Positions 19,075 through 28,621 of a stretch of DNA of 45,177 bases are shown one piece after another. The notes under the pieces are model-generated. The model saw only the letters and a program-made list of their open reading frames with translations, had not been told where the DNA came from and ran no database searches. The position numbers were made by a program, and so were the translations under genes. The DNA lies in assembly GCA_937873375.1 (NCBI GenBank), contig CALMWK010000037.1:1-45177 (forward strand), written 5' to 3'. This DNA comes from Candidatus Bathyarchaeota archaeon. GTDB taxonomy: Archaea; Thermoproteota; Bathyarchaeia; Bathyarchaeales; Bathycorpusculaceae. Within the stretch, counting starts at the first letter, position 1, and each line of letters starts with the position of its first letter.

Positions 19075-20154
19075 TTATTTTGCTGCCTCAACGATTTTGT
19101 CTAACGCTGTTTCTATTTGGTCATCAGGTGCAGTTAAGCTTATGCGGAAGTGTTCGCGGTAGTCGCCAAAGGATGTGCCTGGAGCAACTGCAACGCCCTT
19201 GTCAAGCAACTCTAAGGTGAATTTTTCGGAGTCTAAGCCGTCAAGTTTGGGGAACACATAGAAGGGTGCGTCTGGCTTTGTGAATTTGAAGCCTGCCGCA
19301 GAAAGCTTTGCGCTTGCCAAGTCGGCGCGTTGTTTGTATTTAGCTTTGATTGCCGAGGCAATTTTCTGGTGCAACTCTAAGCCTTTTAGCGCTGCGTCTT
19401 GGATGAAAACGGGCACGTTGTTAAACGTTATCTGGTTAAGCTTTGTTATGTTGTCGATGAGCATTTTGTTGGCTATAAGGTAGCCTATACGCCAACCCGT
19501 CATTGTAAAGGTCTTGGAGAACCCGTTTGAAAGAATATGCTTACAGCCGCCGTCATAATCTAGAATGCTTTTTGTTTTCGCAAAGCTGATTGCACCATAA
19601 ACCTCATCGGAAAGGATGGTGACGCCTTTCTTGTTGGCTATTTCCACTACCCCGTCAAGGGTTTCAGTATCCATAACTTTGCTTGTAGGGTTGTTGGGAT
19701 TATTAAGAATAATCATTTTGGTGTCTTTGTCAGTTAAGCTGTCAAGCTTATCTAAATCAATTTTCCACTCGTCTTTAAGCTCGGTTTTTAACAGCTTGGT
19801 TTGGGCACCAAAACTTTTAGCGATTAAATCATACGCTGTCCAGTACGGCGTAGGAATAATAACGTTGCCACCATTCTTAAGCGTCAAAAACATGGTGCTG
19901 AATATGGCCCATTTTGAACCAGGAGTAATAACAACGTTTTCTGCTTTAACGCCGTGAACCTCAGCAATTTTCTCCCTAAGCCTCTTCTCGCCATAAGAGG
20001 ATGAATACTTTGTGTTACCTGCCTTCATTGAAGCGTATGCTGCTTCCACGATTTCAGGTGGCGTAGCCATGTCTGGGTCGCCGAGGTTTAGGCGGATTAT
20101 TTTTTTTCCTTCGCTTTCAAGTTTTAGTGCTTTCTCGTTTATCTCGTACAACAT
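19075..20154 (-). CDS. Class I/II pyridoxal-phosphate aminotransferase (aspartate/aromatic)
   Basis: LNLGDPDMATPPEIVEA, ILNNPNNPTSKVMD, LSDEVYGAI, SNGFSKTFTMTGWRIGYLIAN. Confidence 0.92.
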   Translation of the reverse strand: MLYEINEKALKLESEGKKIIRLNLGDPDMATPPEIVEAAYASMKAGNTKYSSSYGEKRLREKIAEVHGVKAENVVITPGSKWAIFSTMFLTLKNGGNVIIPTPYWTAYDLIAKSFGAQTKLLKTELKDEWKIDLDKLDSLTDKDTKMIILNNPNNPTSKVMDTETLDGVVEIANKKGVTILSDEVYGAISFAKTKSILDYDGGCKHILSNGFSKTFTMTGWRIGYLIANKMLIDNITKLNQITFNNVPVFIQDAALKGLELHQKIASAIKAKYKQRADLASAKLSAAGFKFTKPDAPFYVFPKLDGLDSEKFTLELLDKGVAVAPGTSFGDYREHFRISLTAPDDQIETALDKIVEAAK

Positions 20155-20188
20155 ATCTTGCCAACTCTCCGTAAAGAGTTACCATTTT

Positions 20189-20464
20189 TCACTTTTCTTT
20201 TACTTTTTGAACGGCACTGCACATATTAACTATTTCGCGGTACACAGCCTCAACTTGGTCAGGGTCAATAGCCAACTCTGCAGCTCTCTTCTTGACGCGA
20301 TTGTAAACTTCGTTCTCGCGGTCAGCATCTTTTATGGGGATTTTCTGCTCGTTTTTTGCTGCGCCGATGGCTTTGCAGATTTTTGCTCTTTCGCTTAGAG
20401 CCTGCAGAATTTGCTCGTCCACTTCGTCTATTCTTTTTCGTAGCTGCTTGAGGTCAACCATCAT
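20189..20464 (-). CDS. Chorismate mutase (AroQ type)
   Basis: LKQLRKRIDEVDEQILQALSERAKICKAIGAAK…IPIKDADRENEVYNRVKKRA. Confidence 0.93.
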   Translation of the reverse strand: MMVDLKQLRKRIDEVDEQILQALSERAKICKAIGAAKNEQKIPIKDADRENEVYNRVKKRAAELAIDPDQVEAVYREIVNMCSAVQKVKEK

Positions 20465-21570
20465 TTCTGCCCCTTCAAGACTTTCGGTATGAACCCACCA
20501 CGTAACATGTGGTCCGTTAACGTTATCGCCATAGCCGCTTCCACCACTGGAACGGCTTTGGGAACCACGCAGGGGTCGTGTCTGCCGCCAACTTTTATGG
20601 TTGCGTCTTCCATCTTTGACAAGTTCACGGTTTTCTGCTCTTTTGCAATGGACGGAGTTGGCTTCACAGCAACCCTTGCGATAATTGGCATACCTGAGGA
20701 TGTTCCACCCAAGATGCCCCCTGCTTGGTTTGTTGCAGTAACAACTTTCCCCTTCTGAATTTGGTAAGCATCATTACTCTCTGAACCTTTTAACTCGGCT
20801 ACTGCAAAACCCGCGCCAAACTCAACACCCTTCACCGCGGGAACATTGAACAAAGCCTTAGCTATGTCAGCGTCCAACGCATCATACAATGGCTCGCCGA
20901 CACCCGCTGGCACATTCAAAGCAACACATTCTATTATTCCGCCTAAGCTTTCCCCTTCTTTCTTAGCGTCAACAATAGCATCTTCCATTTTTTCTGCGCA
21001 AGCTAAGTCGGGGCATCTGACTGCGGAGTCGTATTTACTTTTACGGATTTCCGCGAAGCTGGGGGCTTTTCCCATTTTCACTTTACCTATGGCTTTGGTG
21101 TAAGCTACAATCGCAACATCTGCACTGCTAAGCAGTTTTTTGGCTACAACACCCGCCATTATCAAAGCCACGGTGACTCTTCCAGAAAATCGCCCTCCAC
21201 CACGGTAATCATTAAAGCCTCCATACTTGACGCGTCCAGTGTAGTCTGCGTGGGCTGGTCGGGGCAAGTCTTGGATTGCGTCGTAATCGCTAGACCTTGT
21301 TTCTTTGTTTTTTACGGTCATGCAGATGGGCGCGCCCGTGGTGAACCCGTTGAAAACTCCCGAAGAAATCTCCACAACATCCTTCTCGATTCTCCCCGAA
21401 ACAATCTCAGGCTTCTGCAACGGAATTCTCCTGTCCAGTTCAACCTGAACATCGGCTTCCGAAAGTGGCAGCCCTGCTGGGCAACCATCAACGATAACGC
21501 CTACGAGTTTGCCGTGGCTTTCCCCAAAAGAGGTGACCACGAATTCTTTACCTATCGAATTCCCCGCCAA
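20461..21570 (-). CDS. aroC: Chorismate synthase
   Basis: GESHGKLVGVIVDGCPAGLPL, RPAHADYTGRVKYGGFNDYRGGGRFSGRVT, GGILGGTSSGMPI. Confidence 0.96.
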   Translation of the reverse strand: MAGNSIGKEFVVTSFGESHGKLVGVIVDGCPAGLPLSEADVQVELDRRIPLQKPEIVSGRIEKDVVEISSGVFNGFTTGAPICMTVKNKETRSSDYDAIQDLPRPAHADYTGRVKYGGFNDYRGGGRFSGRVTVALIMAGVVAKKLLSSADVAIVAYTKAIGKVKMGKAPSFAEIRKSKYDSAVRCPDLACAEKMEDAIVDAKKEGESLGGIIECVALNVPAGVGEPLYDALDADIAKALFNVPAVKGVEFGAGFAVAELKGSESNDAYQIQKGKVVTATNQAGGILGGTSSGMPIIARVAVKPTPSIAKEQKTVNLSKMEDATIKVGGRHDPCVVPKAVPVVEAAMAITLTDHMLRGGFIPKVLKGQK

Positions 21571-22852
21571 CTACATCAGCTCCTAACTTACGTAAATCAG
21601 TAAAGAAGTGCGGATAAGACTTTCGAACGCACTCAGCATCCTGAATGACCGTTTTGCCCTCAGCCCCTAACGCTGCAACCGCGCAGGACATGGCAATGCG
21701 GTGGTCATTGAAAGGGTCGATTTCTACGCCATGCAACTGGCTGGGACCTTTAATGGTCAAGCTGTCCTGCTCGATATCTATTTTTGCGCCCATATTTCGT
21801 AACTCAACGTAAATTGACTCTAAACGGTCTGACTCTTTGAGCCTGAGACGCTTAGCATCATGAATTTTCGAAGCACCTTTGGCATAACACGCAAGAACAG
21901 AACAAATCGGCACCAAATCAGGAATATCCCGTGAATCTATGTCCACAGGGTTAAGCACGCTGCCGCTTCCAGCAATCTCCACGCTGTCACTGCAAACCTT
22001 TCCCTGCACACCCATCCGCTTAAGAACATCCAATATGGCTTTGTCACCTTGGACAGCCTTGTAATCAAGATTTTTCACTGTAACTTTGGATTTGGTTATG
22101 GCGGCAGCTGCCAGAAGGAAAGCGGCAGACGAGAAATCGCCAGGCACCTTGTCGTCGTGGGGGACATATTTTTGGTTTGATTGTATGTGCAGTTGGGTGA
22201 AGTCTTTGGAAATTTCAACTTTTATGCCGTGGTGGGTGAGAACGTCTTGGGTCATGTGAACGTAACTTGTAGATTCAAGAGGCGTGGTAAGAGTTAACTC
22301 TGTATTCGTCTTTGCCATTGGGCAAGCGAACATGAGTCCTGAAACGAATTGGCTGCTAACGTCGCCTGGCATGTCGGTTTTGCCTCCACGTATACCGCCA
22401 CCTTCGACGCGAACTGACGCTTTCCCGTCGACTCTTTGGAAATTTGCCTCAACGCCCAGTTGCCTTAAACTTTCAAGCAACGGTTCGATGGGTCTTTTCG
22501 CCAAAGACTCGCGCATCACAAAAACCGTGGGCTCAGCTGCCAACGCCGCTATAGGTATCATGAAGCGCAAGGTGGCACCTGACTCACCACAGTCTACAGG
22601 CTTAATGGCGCCTTTAATTGGGTTAGCACCTTCAACTGTCCAGCAGTCGCCTGCCGCGGTTACCTTTGCGCCTAACGCTTTAACCGCGCGCAACGCAGCC
22701 TCTGTGTCCTCTGAGAGCAACGAATTTGAAACTTTGGAAGTTCCCTGTGAAAGCGCAGCGGCGATTAGCATACGCTGGGTGTAAGCTTTAGAAGGCGGGG
22801 CACAGACTTCGCCTTTCAATTCCGCTGTTCTTTTTACGGTGACATTGGTCAT
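21548..22852 (-). CDS. aroA: 3-phosphoshikimate 1-carboxyvinyltransferase (EPSP synthase)
   Basis: PPSKAYTQRMLIAAALSQG, DCGESGATLRFMIPIAAL, GDVSSQFVSGLMFA, RLRLKESDRL, FNDHRIAMSCAVAAL. Confidence 0.95.
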   Translation of the reverse strand: MTNVTVKRTAELKGEVCAPPSKAYTQRMLIAAALSQGTSKVSNSLLSEDTEAALRAVKALGAKVTAAGDCWTVEGANPIKGAIKPVDCGESGATLRFMIPIAALAAEPTVFVMRESLAKRPIEPLLESLRQLGVEANFQRVDGKASVRVEGGGIRGGKTDMPGDVSSQFVSGLMFACPMAKTNTELTLTTPLESTSYVHMTQDVLTHHGIKVEISKDFTQLHIQSNQKYVPHDDKVPGDFSSAAFLLAAAAITKSKVTVKNLDYKAVQGDKAILDVLKRMGVQGKVCSDSVEIAGSGSVLNPVDIDSRDIPDLVPICSVLACYAKGASKIHDAKRLRLKESDRLESIYVELRNMGAKIDIEQDSLTIKGPSQLHGVEIDPFNDHRIAMSCAVAALGAEGKTVIQDAECVRKSYPHFFTDLRKLGADVVGGEFDR

Positions 22853-22854
22853 TG

Positions 22855-23727
22855 TTACGGAGTAGCCTTGGCTTTCTGGTGATTCAAACGTGCTTGAAGG
22901 ATTTCACCTTCGTGCCTTTGCAATGCTGCTTTTACGTGGTCGATTTTTTCTTTGGGAACCACTGCTGTTACGGCTGGACCTTTGCCGCATAAACCAGCGG
23001 CTACTGCCCCAGCGTTTATGGCGTCTAAGGCAACTGAAGCATCAAACCCTAATGCAGAGGCGTAAATTATGCCGTTGAGTGACAGCGCAGTCCAGAAGTT
23101 TTCTTTTAAGGCTTCTTCGTAGGCTACTTTGACAAGCGGCGCAACAGTTTTGAGCCGTTTAACGTCGGAGTCTACTGTGTAAGCTTTCTGTGAGGGAACG
23201 TGAAACAGAACAGCCAAGTCCTCAGGTAAAGTGGAGCGCTTAACCAGTTTCCGCTCCAAGTTATCAGTAACCACGACTCCGCCGAAGTAAGAGGCACATG
23301 CATCATCAAAAGCGCCAGTCACCGTAACTTTCGCATCAAAAGCCGCATCCACAGCAAGGTTAACCAAGGTCAAGTCATCAAGCTTCTGGCCCAGCGCGGC
23401 TGCGGTTGCCAGCGCCACAGCGTTTGCGGCTACGCTGCTGCTTTTTAGTCCTCTGGCTATGGGGATGTTGGAGTTTGTTTTGATTTTGGCGCCGAATTGT
23501 TTCTCGACTTTGAAGTGGTTGAAGACCCGCGCAACAGTCTTTTCTATCAGAACTTTGTTTTCGGTTGGGTCAGAACCTATTTCGCCTATAATCACCGTGG
23601 GCTCGTTGGTTAGTTTGACTTCAGCTTTGGTCCATAAATCCACGCCGAAAGCGGCGCCTTTCCCAAACGCGATGGCGTTCACGATTGTGGCTGCACCGTG
23701 AGCTACCGCAGAAGCTTGCCCCTTCAA
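22855..23727 (-). CDS. aroK: Shikimate kinase, archaeal GHMP type
   Basis: IPIARGLKSSSVAANAVALATAAALG GHMP motif 2; LCGKGPAVTAVV motif 3; between aroE and aroA. Confidence 0.92.
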   Translation of the reverse strand: MKGQASAVAHGAATIVNAIAFGKGAAFGVDLWTKAEVKLTNEPTVIIGEIGSDPTENKVLIEKTVARVFNHFKVEKQFGAKIKTNSNIPIARGLKSSSVAANAVALATAAALGQKLDDLTLVNLAVDAAFDAKVTVTGAFDDACASYFGGVVVTDNLERKLVKRSTLPEDLAVLFHVPSQKAYTVDSDVKRLKTVAPLVKVAYEEALKENFWTALSLNGIIYASALGFDASVALDAINAGAVAAGLCGKGPAVTAVVPKEKIDHVKAALQRHEGEILQARLNHQKAKATP

Positions 23728-24587
23728 TTTTTTGCACCTGCAAGCTTGTTTAGAGCTGCCTTTCTCATAACTTCTATGGGTGCCGCTCTGCCTGTCCAGA
23801 TTTCGAAGGAGGCTGCGCCTTGGTGGATGAGCATTTCGACGCCGCTGACAACTTTCGCACCTGCCTTTTCCGCGTCTTTTGCCAGTTTTGTCTTTACTGG
23901 GTTGTAGACTATGTCCATTACGGTTAAGTCGCGTCTTAACAACTGAGACTCCACTAAGCTGTGCTTATCGTCAGGGTGCATGCCCACCGAAGTCGCATTT
24001 ATCAGAACATCCGCGTTTTGAAGGTTTTCCTGAATGGCACTTGGCTCAAGTAAGCCATTAGAAACTTTCTTGTTGAAGTCGCGTGCTATAGTTTCGGTTA
24101 AGGCTTTGATTTTCTCAGGAGACCGGTTAAGAATGGTTAATTCGTCTACTTCTTTGGCGAGGGCGTAGGCTATGGCTTTGGCTGCGCCGCCGCCTCCCAG
24201 CAGGAGCACTTTTTTCCCCTTGAGGTTTACGCCGTTCTTTTTGAGGGCGTTTAATGCGCCGATGCCGTCGGTGCTGAAGCCTGACAGTTTGCCGTTGTTG
24301 TTAATGATAGTATTGACGGAATCTAGAAACTTTGCAGGCGCATCAACTTTGTCGAGAAAAGGAATTACTGCGTTTTTGTGGGGCATGGTCACGTTTAACC
24401 CACAAATACCCAAACCGCGCATGCCACAAAGGGCGTTTTCCACTTCGCCAGTTTTAACTTGAAAAGCTAAGAACACAGAGTCCATTGTTAGGGCTTCAAA
24501 AGCTGCGTTTTGCAGGGTAGGGCTTAGACTGTGCTCTATGGGGTCGCCTATGACACCGTACACACGCGTTTTTCCTGTCAGGTTCAT
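23724..24587 (-). CDS. aroE: Shikimate dehydrogenase
   Basis: GVIGDPIEHSLSPTLQNAAFEA, NVTMPHKNAVIPF, LLLGGGGAAKAIAYAL, INATSVGMHP. Start set at MNLTGKTRV after the aroD stop. Confidence 0.95.
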   Translation of the reverse strand: MNLTGKTRVYGVIGDPIEHSLSPTLQNAAFEALTMDSVFLAFQVKTGEVENALCGMRGLGICGLNVTMPHKNAVIPFLDKVDAPAKFLDSVNTIINNNGKLSGFSTDGIGALNALKKNGVNLKGKKVLLLGGGGAAKAIAYALAKEVDELTILNRSPEKIKALTETIARDFNKKVSNGLLEPSAIQENLQNADVLINATSVGMHPDDKHSLVESQLLRRDLTVMDIVYNPVKTKLAKDAEKAGAKVVSGVEMLIHQGAASFEIWTGRAAPIEVMRKAALNKLAGAKN

Positions 24588-24588
24588 T

Positions 24589-25251
24589 TTATTTGAGCCC
24601 CAAGAGGTCGTAAGCATCCTTAATTTCAACTACAGTCATCTGTCCAGGAGCTGTTTCGCTTCCCTGCTCCAGAGCTGCAAAGGTGAAGAAGCCCCCGAAC
24701 ACGGGGGAGAGGAGTCTGCTGGTTTTTCCCAGTTCGCCCATGCCGAAGCACACGATTTTTGCTTTGGCAGATGCTGTGGCGGTGAAGTTTAGTAGTGTGA
24801 GGTTGTCTTCGGTTTTGGTTGCGGTGGTTACGATTTTGCACACATCCGCACCGATAGCCAGTTCGTCGGCAAGTATGCGGTTTAGTTCTTGAATGCTTGG
24901 AGTGCCTTTGTTGTCGTGAAAGGAGATTATGCAGTTTGCGCCTGAAGCATGCACTTGTTTGGCTAACGTCTTTGCAGCTGGATTAGAAAGGTCCACATCA
25001 ATGTATTTGAAACCTCTTCGTGCCGCATTAAGCAGGGTTGCTTGCCGTTCGGTTTCCGTTCTGGAGGATTTGTTTGTGGCGATTAAAGGCGTTTTCGCTT
25101 TAGCCACCAACCCCGCTAAATCCACGCCTGCTTCAAGGTTATCTATTCTGACTTCAATAAAATCTGCGTGAGACTCTTCTGCCTTTTCGATAAGCGGCAA
25201 CGCTTCCGCTACGGTTTGGGGGAGAATCGATACGCAGATTCTATGGGTCAT
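24589..25251 (-). CDS. aroD: 3-dehydroquinate dehydratase type I
   Basis: HADFIEVRIDNLE, NCIISFHDNKGTPS, ADVCKIVTTATKTEDNLTLL. Confidence 0.93.
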   Translation of the reverse strand: MTHRICVSILPQTVAEALPLIEKAEESHADFIEVRIDNLEAGVDLAGLVAKAKTPLIATNKSSRTETERQATLLNAARRGFKYIDVDLSNPAAKTLAKQVHASGANCIISFHDNKGTPSIQELNRILADELAIGADVCKIVTTATKTEDNLTLLNFTATASAKAKIVCFGMGELGKTSRLLSPVFGGFFTFAALEQGSETAPGQMTVVEIKDAYDLLGLK

Positions 25252-26282
25252 CGTTCAATCACTGTTTCGTCAGGCACTGATATTCCGAAGTGTCTGCCGC
25301 CTTTTGCGGCTACGTGAACCAAGACTTCGTCACCTACTTTCAACTCGGTTACTGGGGTTGAGCCTTTTGGGGTTACGACGCGGATGGTTTCAGCGTTTTG
25401 AAGGATAGTCTTGATGTGTTTGCCTTCCACTTCGGCTTCTATGAGGATGAGGGGTCGGAACTCTATTTTTATTCTGCCCACGTTTGCTTTTCTAACTTTC
25501 CCTTCGCGGCTAACTATGACGACTTCTTCGCCTGCTTTGAGCTCTGAGAGGTACCGCGTGTTCTGCAGGGAACCTAAGGTGTACATGGAGATGGAGCCTG
25601 CGTTTACCCTGAAGGGGCGCGATGCGACGTAGGGGTTTTCGTGAACTTCAGCTTCGACGAGGAATAGCCCTGCGGATTGGGAACCTACTAGGATGCCTTC
25701 GCCTTGGGTCATGAGGTCGCATGTGTCCACGCAGACCCGCGCGCCCGTGCCGATTTGCTTCACGGTAACAATTTTTGCAGCTGCCAACTCCAGTTTTAGA
25801 GCTTGTTGTTTGACTATGGCGACGGTTTTCATGAGTTCATCTGAACTGGAAGTTTTTAGGAGAACGCCGTCGGTTCCAAGTTCCAATGTTCCCAGAACCA
25901 AGCTGGCGTCTTCGGCGTTTGAGACTTCTGCGAGCAGTTTGCTTTTGCCGCTGGTTCGGGCTATGATGTTTTCTAGGGGGATAACGCGCCAGTCAAGGCA
26001 GTTAATTATGATGTAGTCGGTGGAGAGTTCAGCGGCTTTGACCGCGGTGTTTTCGTCTTCTTTGCCTTTGAGGGTGATTTTTAGGGCGACTTTTTTGCCT
26101 TCCCGCTTCAACTTCGCGATGGATTCTGGGTCAAAATTTGTTAGGACAAATAGGTCGTTTTTGCTGGAGTTAATTCCAGTTTTTGTTTCTTCCAGTACAA
26201 CATCACAGACTTCCGCGGCTTGTTTTTGAAGTTTGGTTTTTTCCGAAGTTTTTGCGTCGGTTTCAAGCCAGAGTTCTTTCAA
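25248..26282 (-). CDS. 3-dehydroquinate synthase II (archaeal AroB')
   Basis: ADH-dependent DHQ synthase II features (DTCDLMTQGEGILVGSQSAGLFLVEAEVHENPYVASRPFRVNAG). Confidence 0.93.
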   Translation of the reverse strand: MKELWLETDAKTSEKTKLQKQAAEVCDVVLEETKTGINSSKNDLFVLTNFDPESIAKLKREGKKVALKITLKGKEDENTAVKAAELSTDYIIINCLDWRVIPLENIIARTSGKSKLLAEVSNAEDASLVLGTLELGTDGVLLKTSSSDELMKTVAIVKQQALKLELAAAKIVTVKQIGTGARVCVDTCDLMTQGEGILVGSQSAGLFLVEAEVHENPYVASRPFRVNAGSISMYTLGSLQNTRYLSELKAGEEVVIVSREGKVRKANVGRIKIEFRPLILIEAEVEGKHIKTILQNAETIRVVTPKGSTPVTELKVGDEVLVHVAAKGGRHFGISVPDETVIER

Positions 26283-27079
26283 CTGGAACCACCCAGAATT
26301 TTTACTGCCTCATCCACAGAGGCGCCGCTGTGAACTATCGCTGCAAGCGCCTTAACCATCAAGGTTGGGTCTTCATGCTGGAACACGTTGCGCCCAATCG
26401 AGAGCCCTGCGCCGCCTGCTTTCATGGATTCGCTGGTTATCCGTAATATGTCTGCTGCGGTTTTGGCTTTGGCGCCGCCTGCGATGAGCACTGGCGCGGG
26501 GCAGCTTTCCACGACTGCTTTGAATGAGTCTATGGTGCCTGTGTAGTTAGTTTTGATTATGTCTGCGCCAAGTTCAGCGCCCAGTCGAGCTGCATGTGCC
26601 ACAACGTCAAGGGCGTGTTCGTTTTGGATTTTTGGTCCACGAGGGTACATCATAGCCAAAAGGGGCATACCGTATATGTCGCATTCGTCAACCACCCGTC
26701 CAAGTTTGGTTAGCATTTTGTCTTCGTCTTGTGCGCCTACGTTGATGTGCACGGAGACGCCGTCTGCTCCTAATCGTACAGCTTCTTGTACGGTGCAGAC
26801 TTGAACTTTGTTGTTTAGGTTTGGACAGAGGTTTGAGGCAGCGGAGAGTTGCACGATGAGTCCAGCGTTTTCAACGGTGACTTTTTTGGCGATACCTTTG
26901 TGCACGACTATGGCGTCGGCTCCGCCTTTCAGTAGGCGGTTAATTATTTCTTGCATGTTTCCTATGCCTTGTATGGGTCCTATGGTGACGCCGTGGTCCA
27001 TGGGAATCATGACTGTGTGGTTGTCTTTTTGGATGATTCGTTCTAATCTACGTTTTTTTCCTTGATCCATCTGTTTCAT
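26279..27079 (-). CDS. 2-amino-3,7-dideoxy-D-threo-hept-6-ulosonate synthase (archaeal AroA')
   Basis: FBA class I-like: TVMIPMDHGVTIGPIQGI, ADIIKTNYTG, GAGLSIGRNVFQHEDP; next to DHQ synthase II. Confidence 0.93.
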   Translation of the reverse strand: MKQMDQGKKRRLERIIQKDNHTVMIPMDHGVTIGPIQGIGNMQEIINRLLKGGADAIVVHKGIAKKVTVENAGLIVQLSAASNLCPNLNNKVQVCTVQEAVRLGADGVSVHINVGAQDEDKMLTKLGRVVDECDIYGMPLLAMMYPRGPKIQNEHALDVVAHAARLGAELGADIIKTNYTGTIDSFKAVVESCPAPVLIAGGAKAKTAADILRITSESMKAGGAGLSIGRNVFQHEDPTLMVKALAAIVHSGASVDEAVKILGGSS

Positions 27080-27121
27080 TTCTCCCTGCGGGTTATTTTC
27101 TGGGTTTTTGTGTGGGTCATT

Positions 27122-28366
27122 TTAGTGGCTCCTTAATGATTTTCTGATTAATTCTAGCGCTTTTTCACGTTCACTCCAATCTACAAACAGGAGTATACTT
27201 GACGTGATTGTTAAGATGCCCGCGATGTTTATGCCGTTGACGCGCAGAACCTCCGAGACTTTGCCGATTATGCCTTGGGTTTCTTCCAAGCCAACGCCGC
27301 GGATTTTCAGGAAGACAAGGTCTTTTTTGACTGCCATGGCTTTGGTTTCAGGGTTTTGCACTACTGTTTGGTGGATGTCGTTGAAGAGTTGTTCGGGGCT
27401 TTTTTCTGCTGAAACATAGAGTATGCCTGAGTTTGTGTTCATGGACATACCCAGTAACTCGGTGTGTGTCCTCGCTTTTGTTACAATATCCTCTATAAGT
27501 TTTGGGTTTTCGGAGACTTTGTGTCCAACTATGGTTATCTCTGCGACGGGCGAAGGATGCGCTACTTCCACGTCTAACTCGGTTGCTAAGGCTCCAGTGA
27601 TGACTGTGCCTTCTTTGGTTAAGTCACCGTGGGCGCTGTTAATAACGCGGACATCCACGGACTTTGGCTTGTACTTTAGGGCTTTGCTGTGGATGAATTT
27701 CGCGCCTGAATCAGCCAACCCCACAAGTATGTTAACATCAATTTCTGACAGCCTCTGGGGGTTAGTGACCACTTTGGGGTCGCCTGACATGATGCCGTCG
27801 GCATCGGTGACCAAAACTACCTCGTCAGCCTTCAGAGCCTCAGCTAGAATAAATGCGGTGGTGTCGCTTCCGCCGCGTCCCAGCGTAGTTATTTTGCCAC
27901 TCAGGGTTTTACCTACGAACCCCGCGATAACAGGCACTACGCCCGTCTCAACTATCGGCAAAACATTTTCTCTAATCCGCTTTTCACACTCTTCTCGCAG
28001 GGGGTTTGCATTAGAGAATGAAGCATCCGTGATTATGGGCCAGTCGTTGTCTATGGGGTCGAAGTATCGGGATTCTACTCCGTTGTTTCTTAATGCAGCG
28101 GAGAATATTCTTACGCTTGTTCTCTCGCCCATTGAAAGTATGTCGTCTAAGTCGTGTTTTTCTAGTTTACCGTTTGAGGTTCCCTTTGCAGCGTTCATGA
28201 GAGCATCGGTTGTTTTGCCCATGGCTGACACAACCACGGTTATGCGGGTGCCCTTTTTTGCCTCATTGACCACAGCAGAGACAGCTCTAGACAACCGCTC
28301 AGGGTCGGCTAGGCTAGAACCGCCATATTTGACCACGATTTTTTTGCAAGGTTTTTTACTTGTCAT
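27122..28366 (-). CDS. Aspartate kinase (copy 2, at head of aromatic cluster)
   Basis: KIVVKYGGSSLADPERL, LGRGGSDTTAFILAEAL, LVTDADGIMSGDPKVV; two C-terminal ACT regions. Confidence 0.92.
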   Translation of the reverse strand: MTSKKPCKKIVVKYGGSSLADPERLSRAVSAVVNEAKKGTRITVVVSAMGKTTDALMNAAKGTSNGKLEKHDLDDILSMGERTSVRIFSAALRNNGVESRYFDPIDNDWPIITDASFSNANPLREECEKRIRENVLPIVETGVVPVIAGFVGKTLSGKITTLGRGGSDTTAFILAEALKADEVVLVTDADGIMSGDPKVVTNPQRLSEIDVNILVGLADSGAKFIHSKALKYKPKSVDVRVINSAHGDLTKEGTVITGALATELDVEVAHPSPVAEITIVGHKVSENPKLIEDIVTKARTHTELLGMSMNTNSGILYVSAEKSPEQLFNDIHQTVVQNPETKAMAVKKDLVFLKIRGVGLEETQGIIGKVSEVLRVNGINIAGILTITSSILLFVDWSEREKALELIRKSLRSH

Positions 28367-28524
28367 TACACAACCATCCTGCGCCCAGAACTTCCCAAAA
28401 ATTTTGCTGTTCTGGGCTTAGTTAAAGTAATAATAAAAGCTGTACTCGAAGCTATAGAAGCGTGTAAAAGCATTTGTTGTCTGAAGCGTTGCATTCATTG
28501 TTATAGCCTCGAATCTGTCAAAAG

Positions 28525-28574
28525 AGACGTCTTTTCCCAAATAAAAGCGTTTCGGCGAAATCTGTGAGACGTCT
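28525..28574. promoter_or_regulatory. Pair of identical palindromes AGACGTCT (28525-28532 and 28567-28574), candidate operator
   Basis: Two copies of GAGACGTCTTT within the AK2/aromatic promoter region, start-to-start 42 bp, each preceded by AATCTGT. Confidence 0.45.
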
Positions 28575-28621
28575 TTAGATAATGTTGCTCCGTAAAGTGT
28601 TTTTTTATGGATAATTTGAGG

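Noticed and set aside
23724-24629. 14-aa N-terminal extension of aroE overlapping aroD
   Set aside because: Internal Met (MNLTGKTRVYGVIGDP) just after the aroD stop fits the family start better.
27423-28421. 332-aa ORF antisense to aspartate kinase 2
   Set aside because: Sense frame matches a known kinase along its full length; antisense product has no recognisable motifs.
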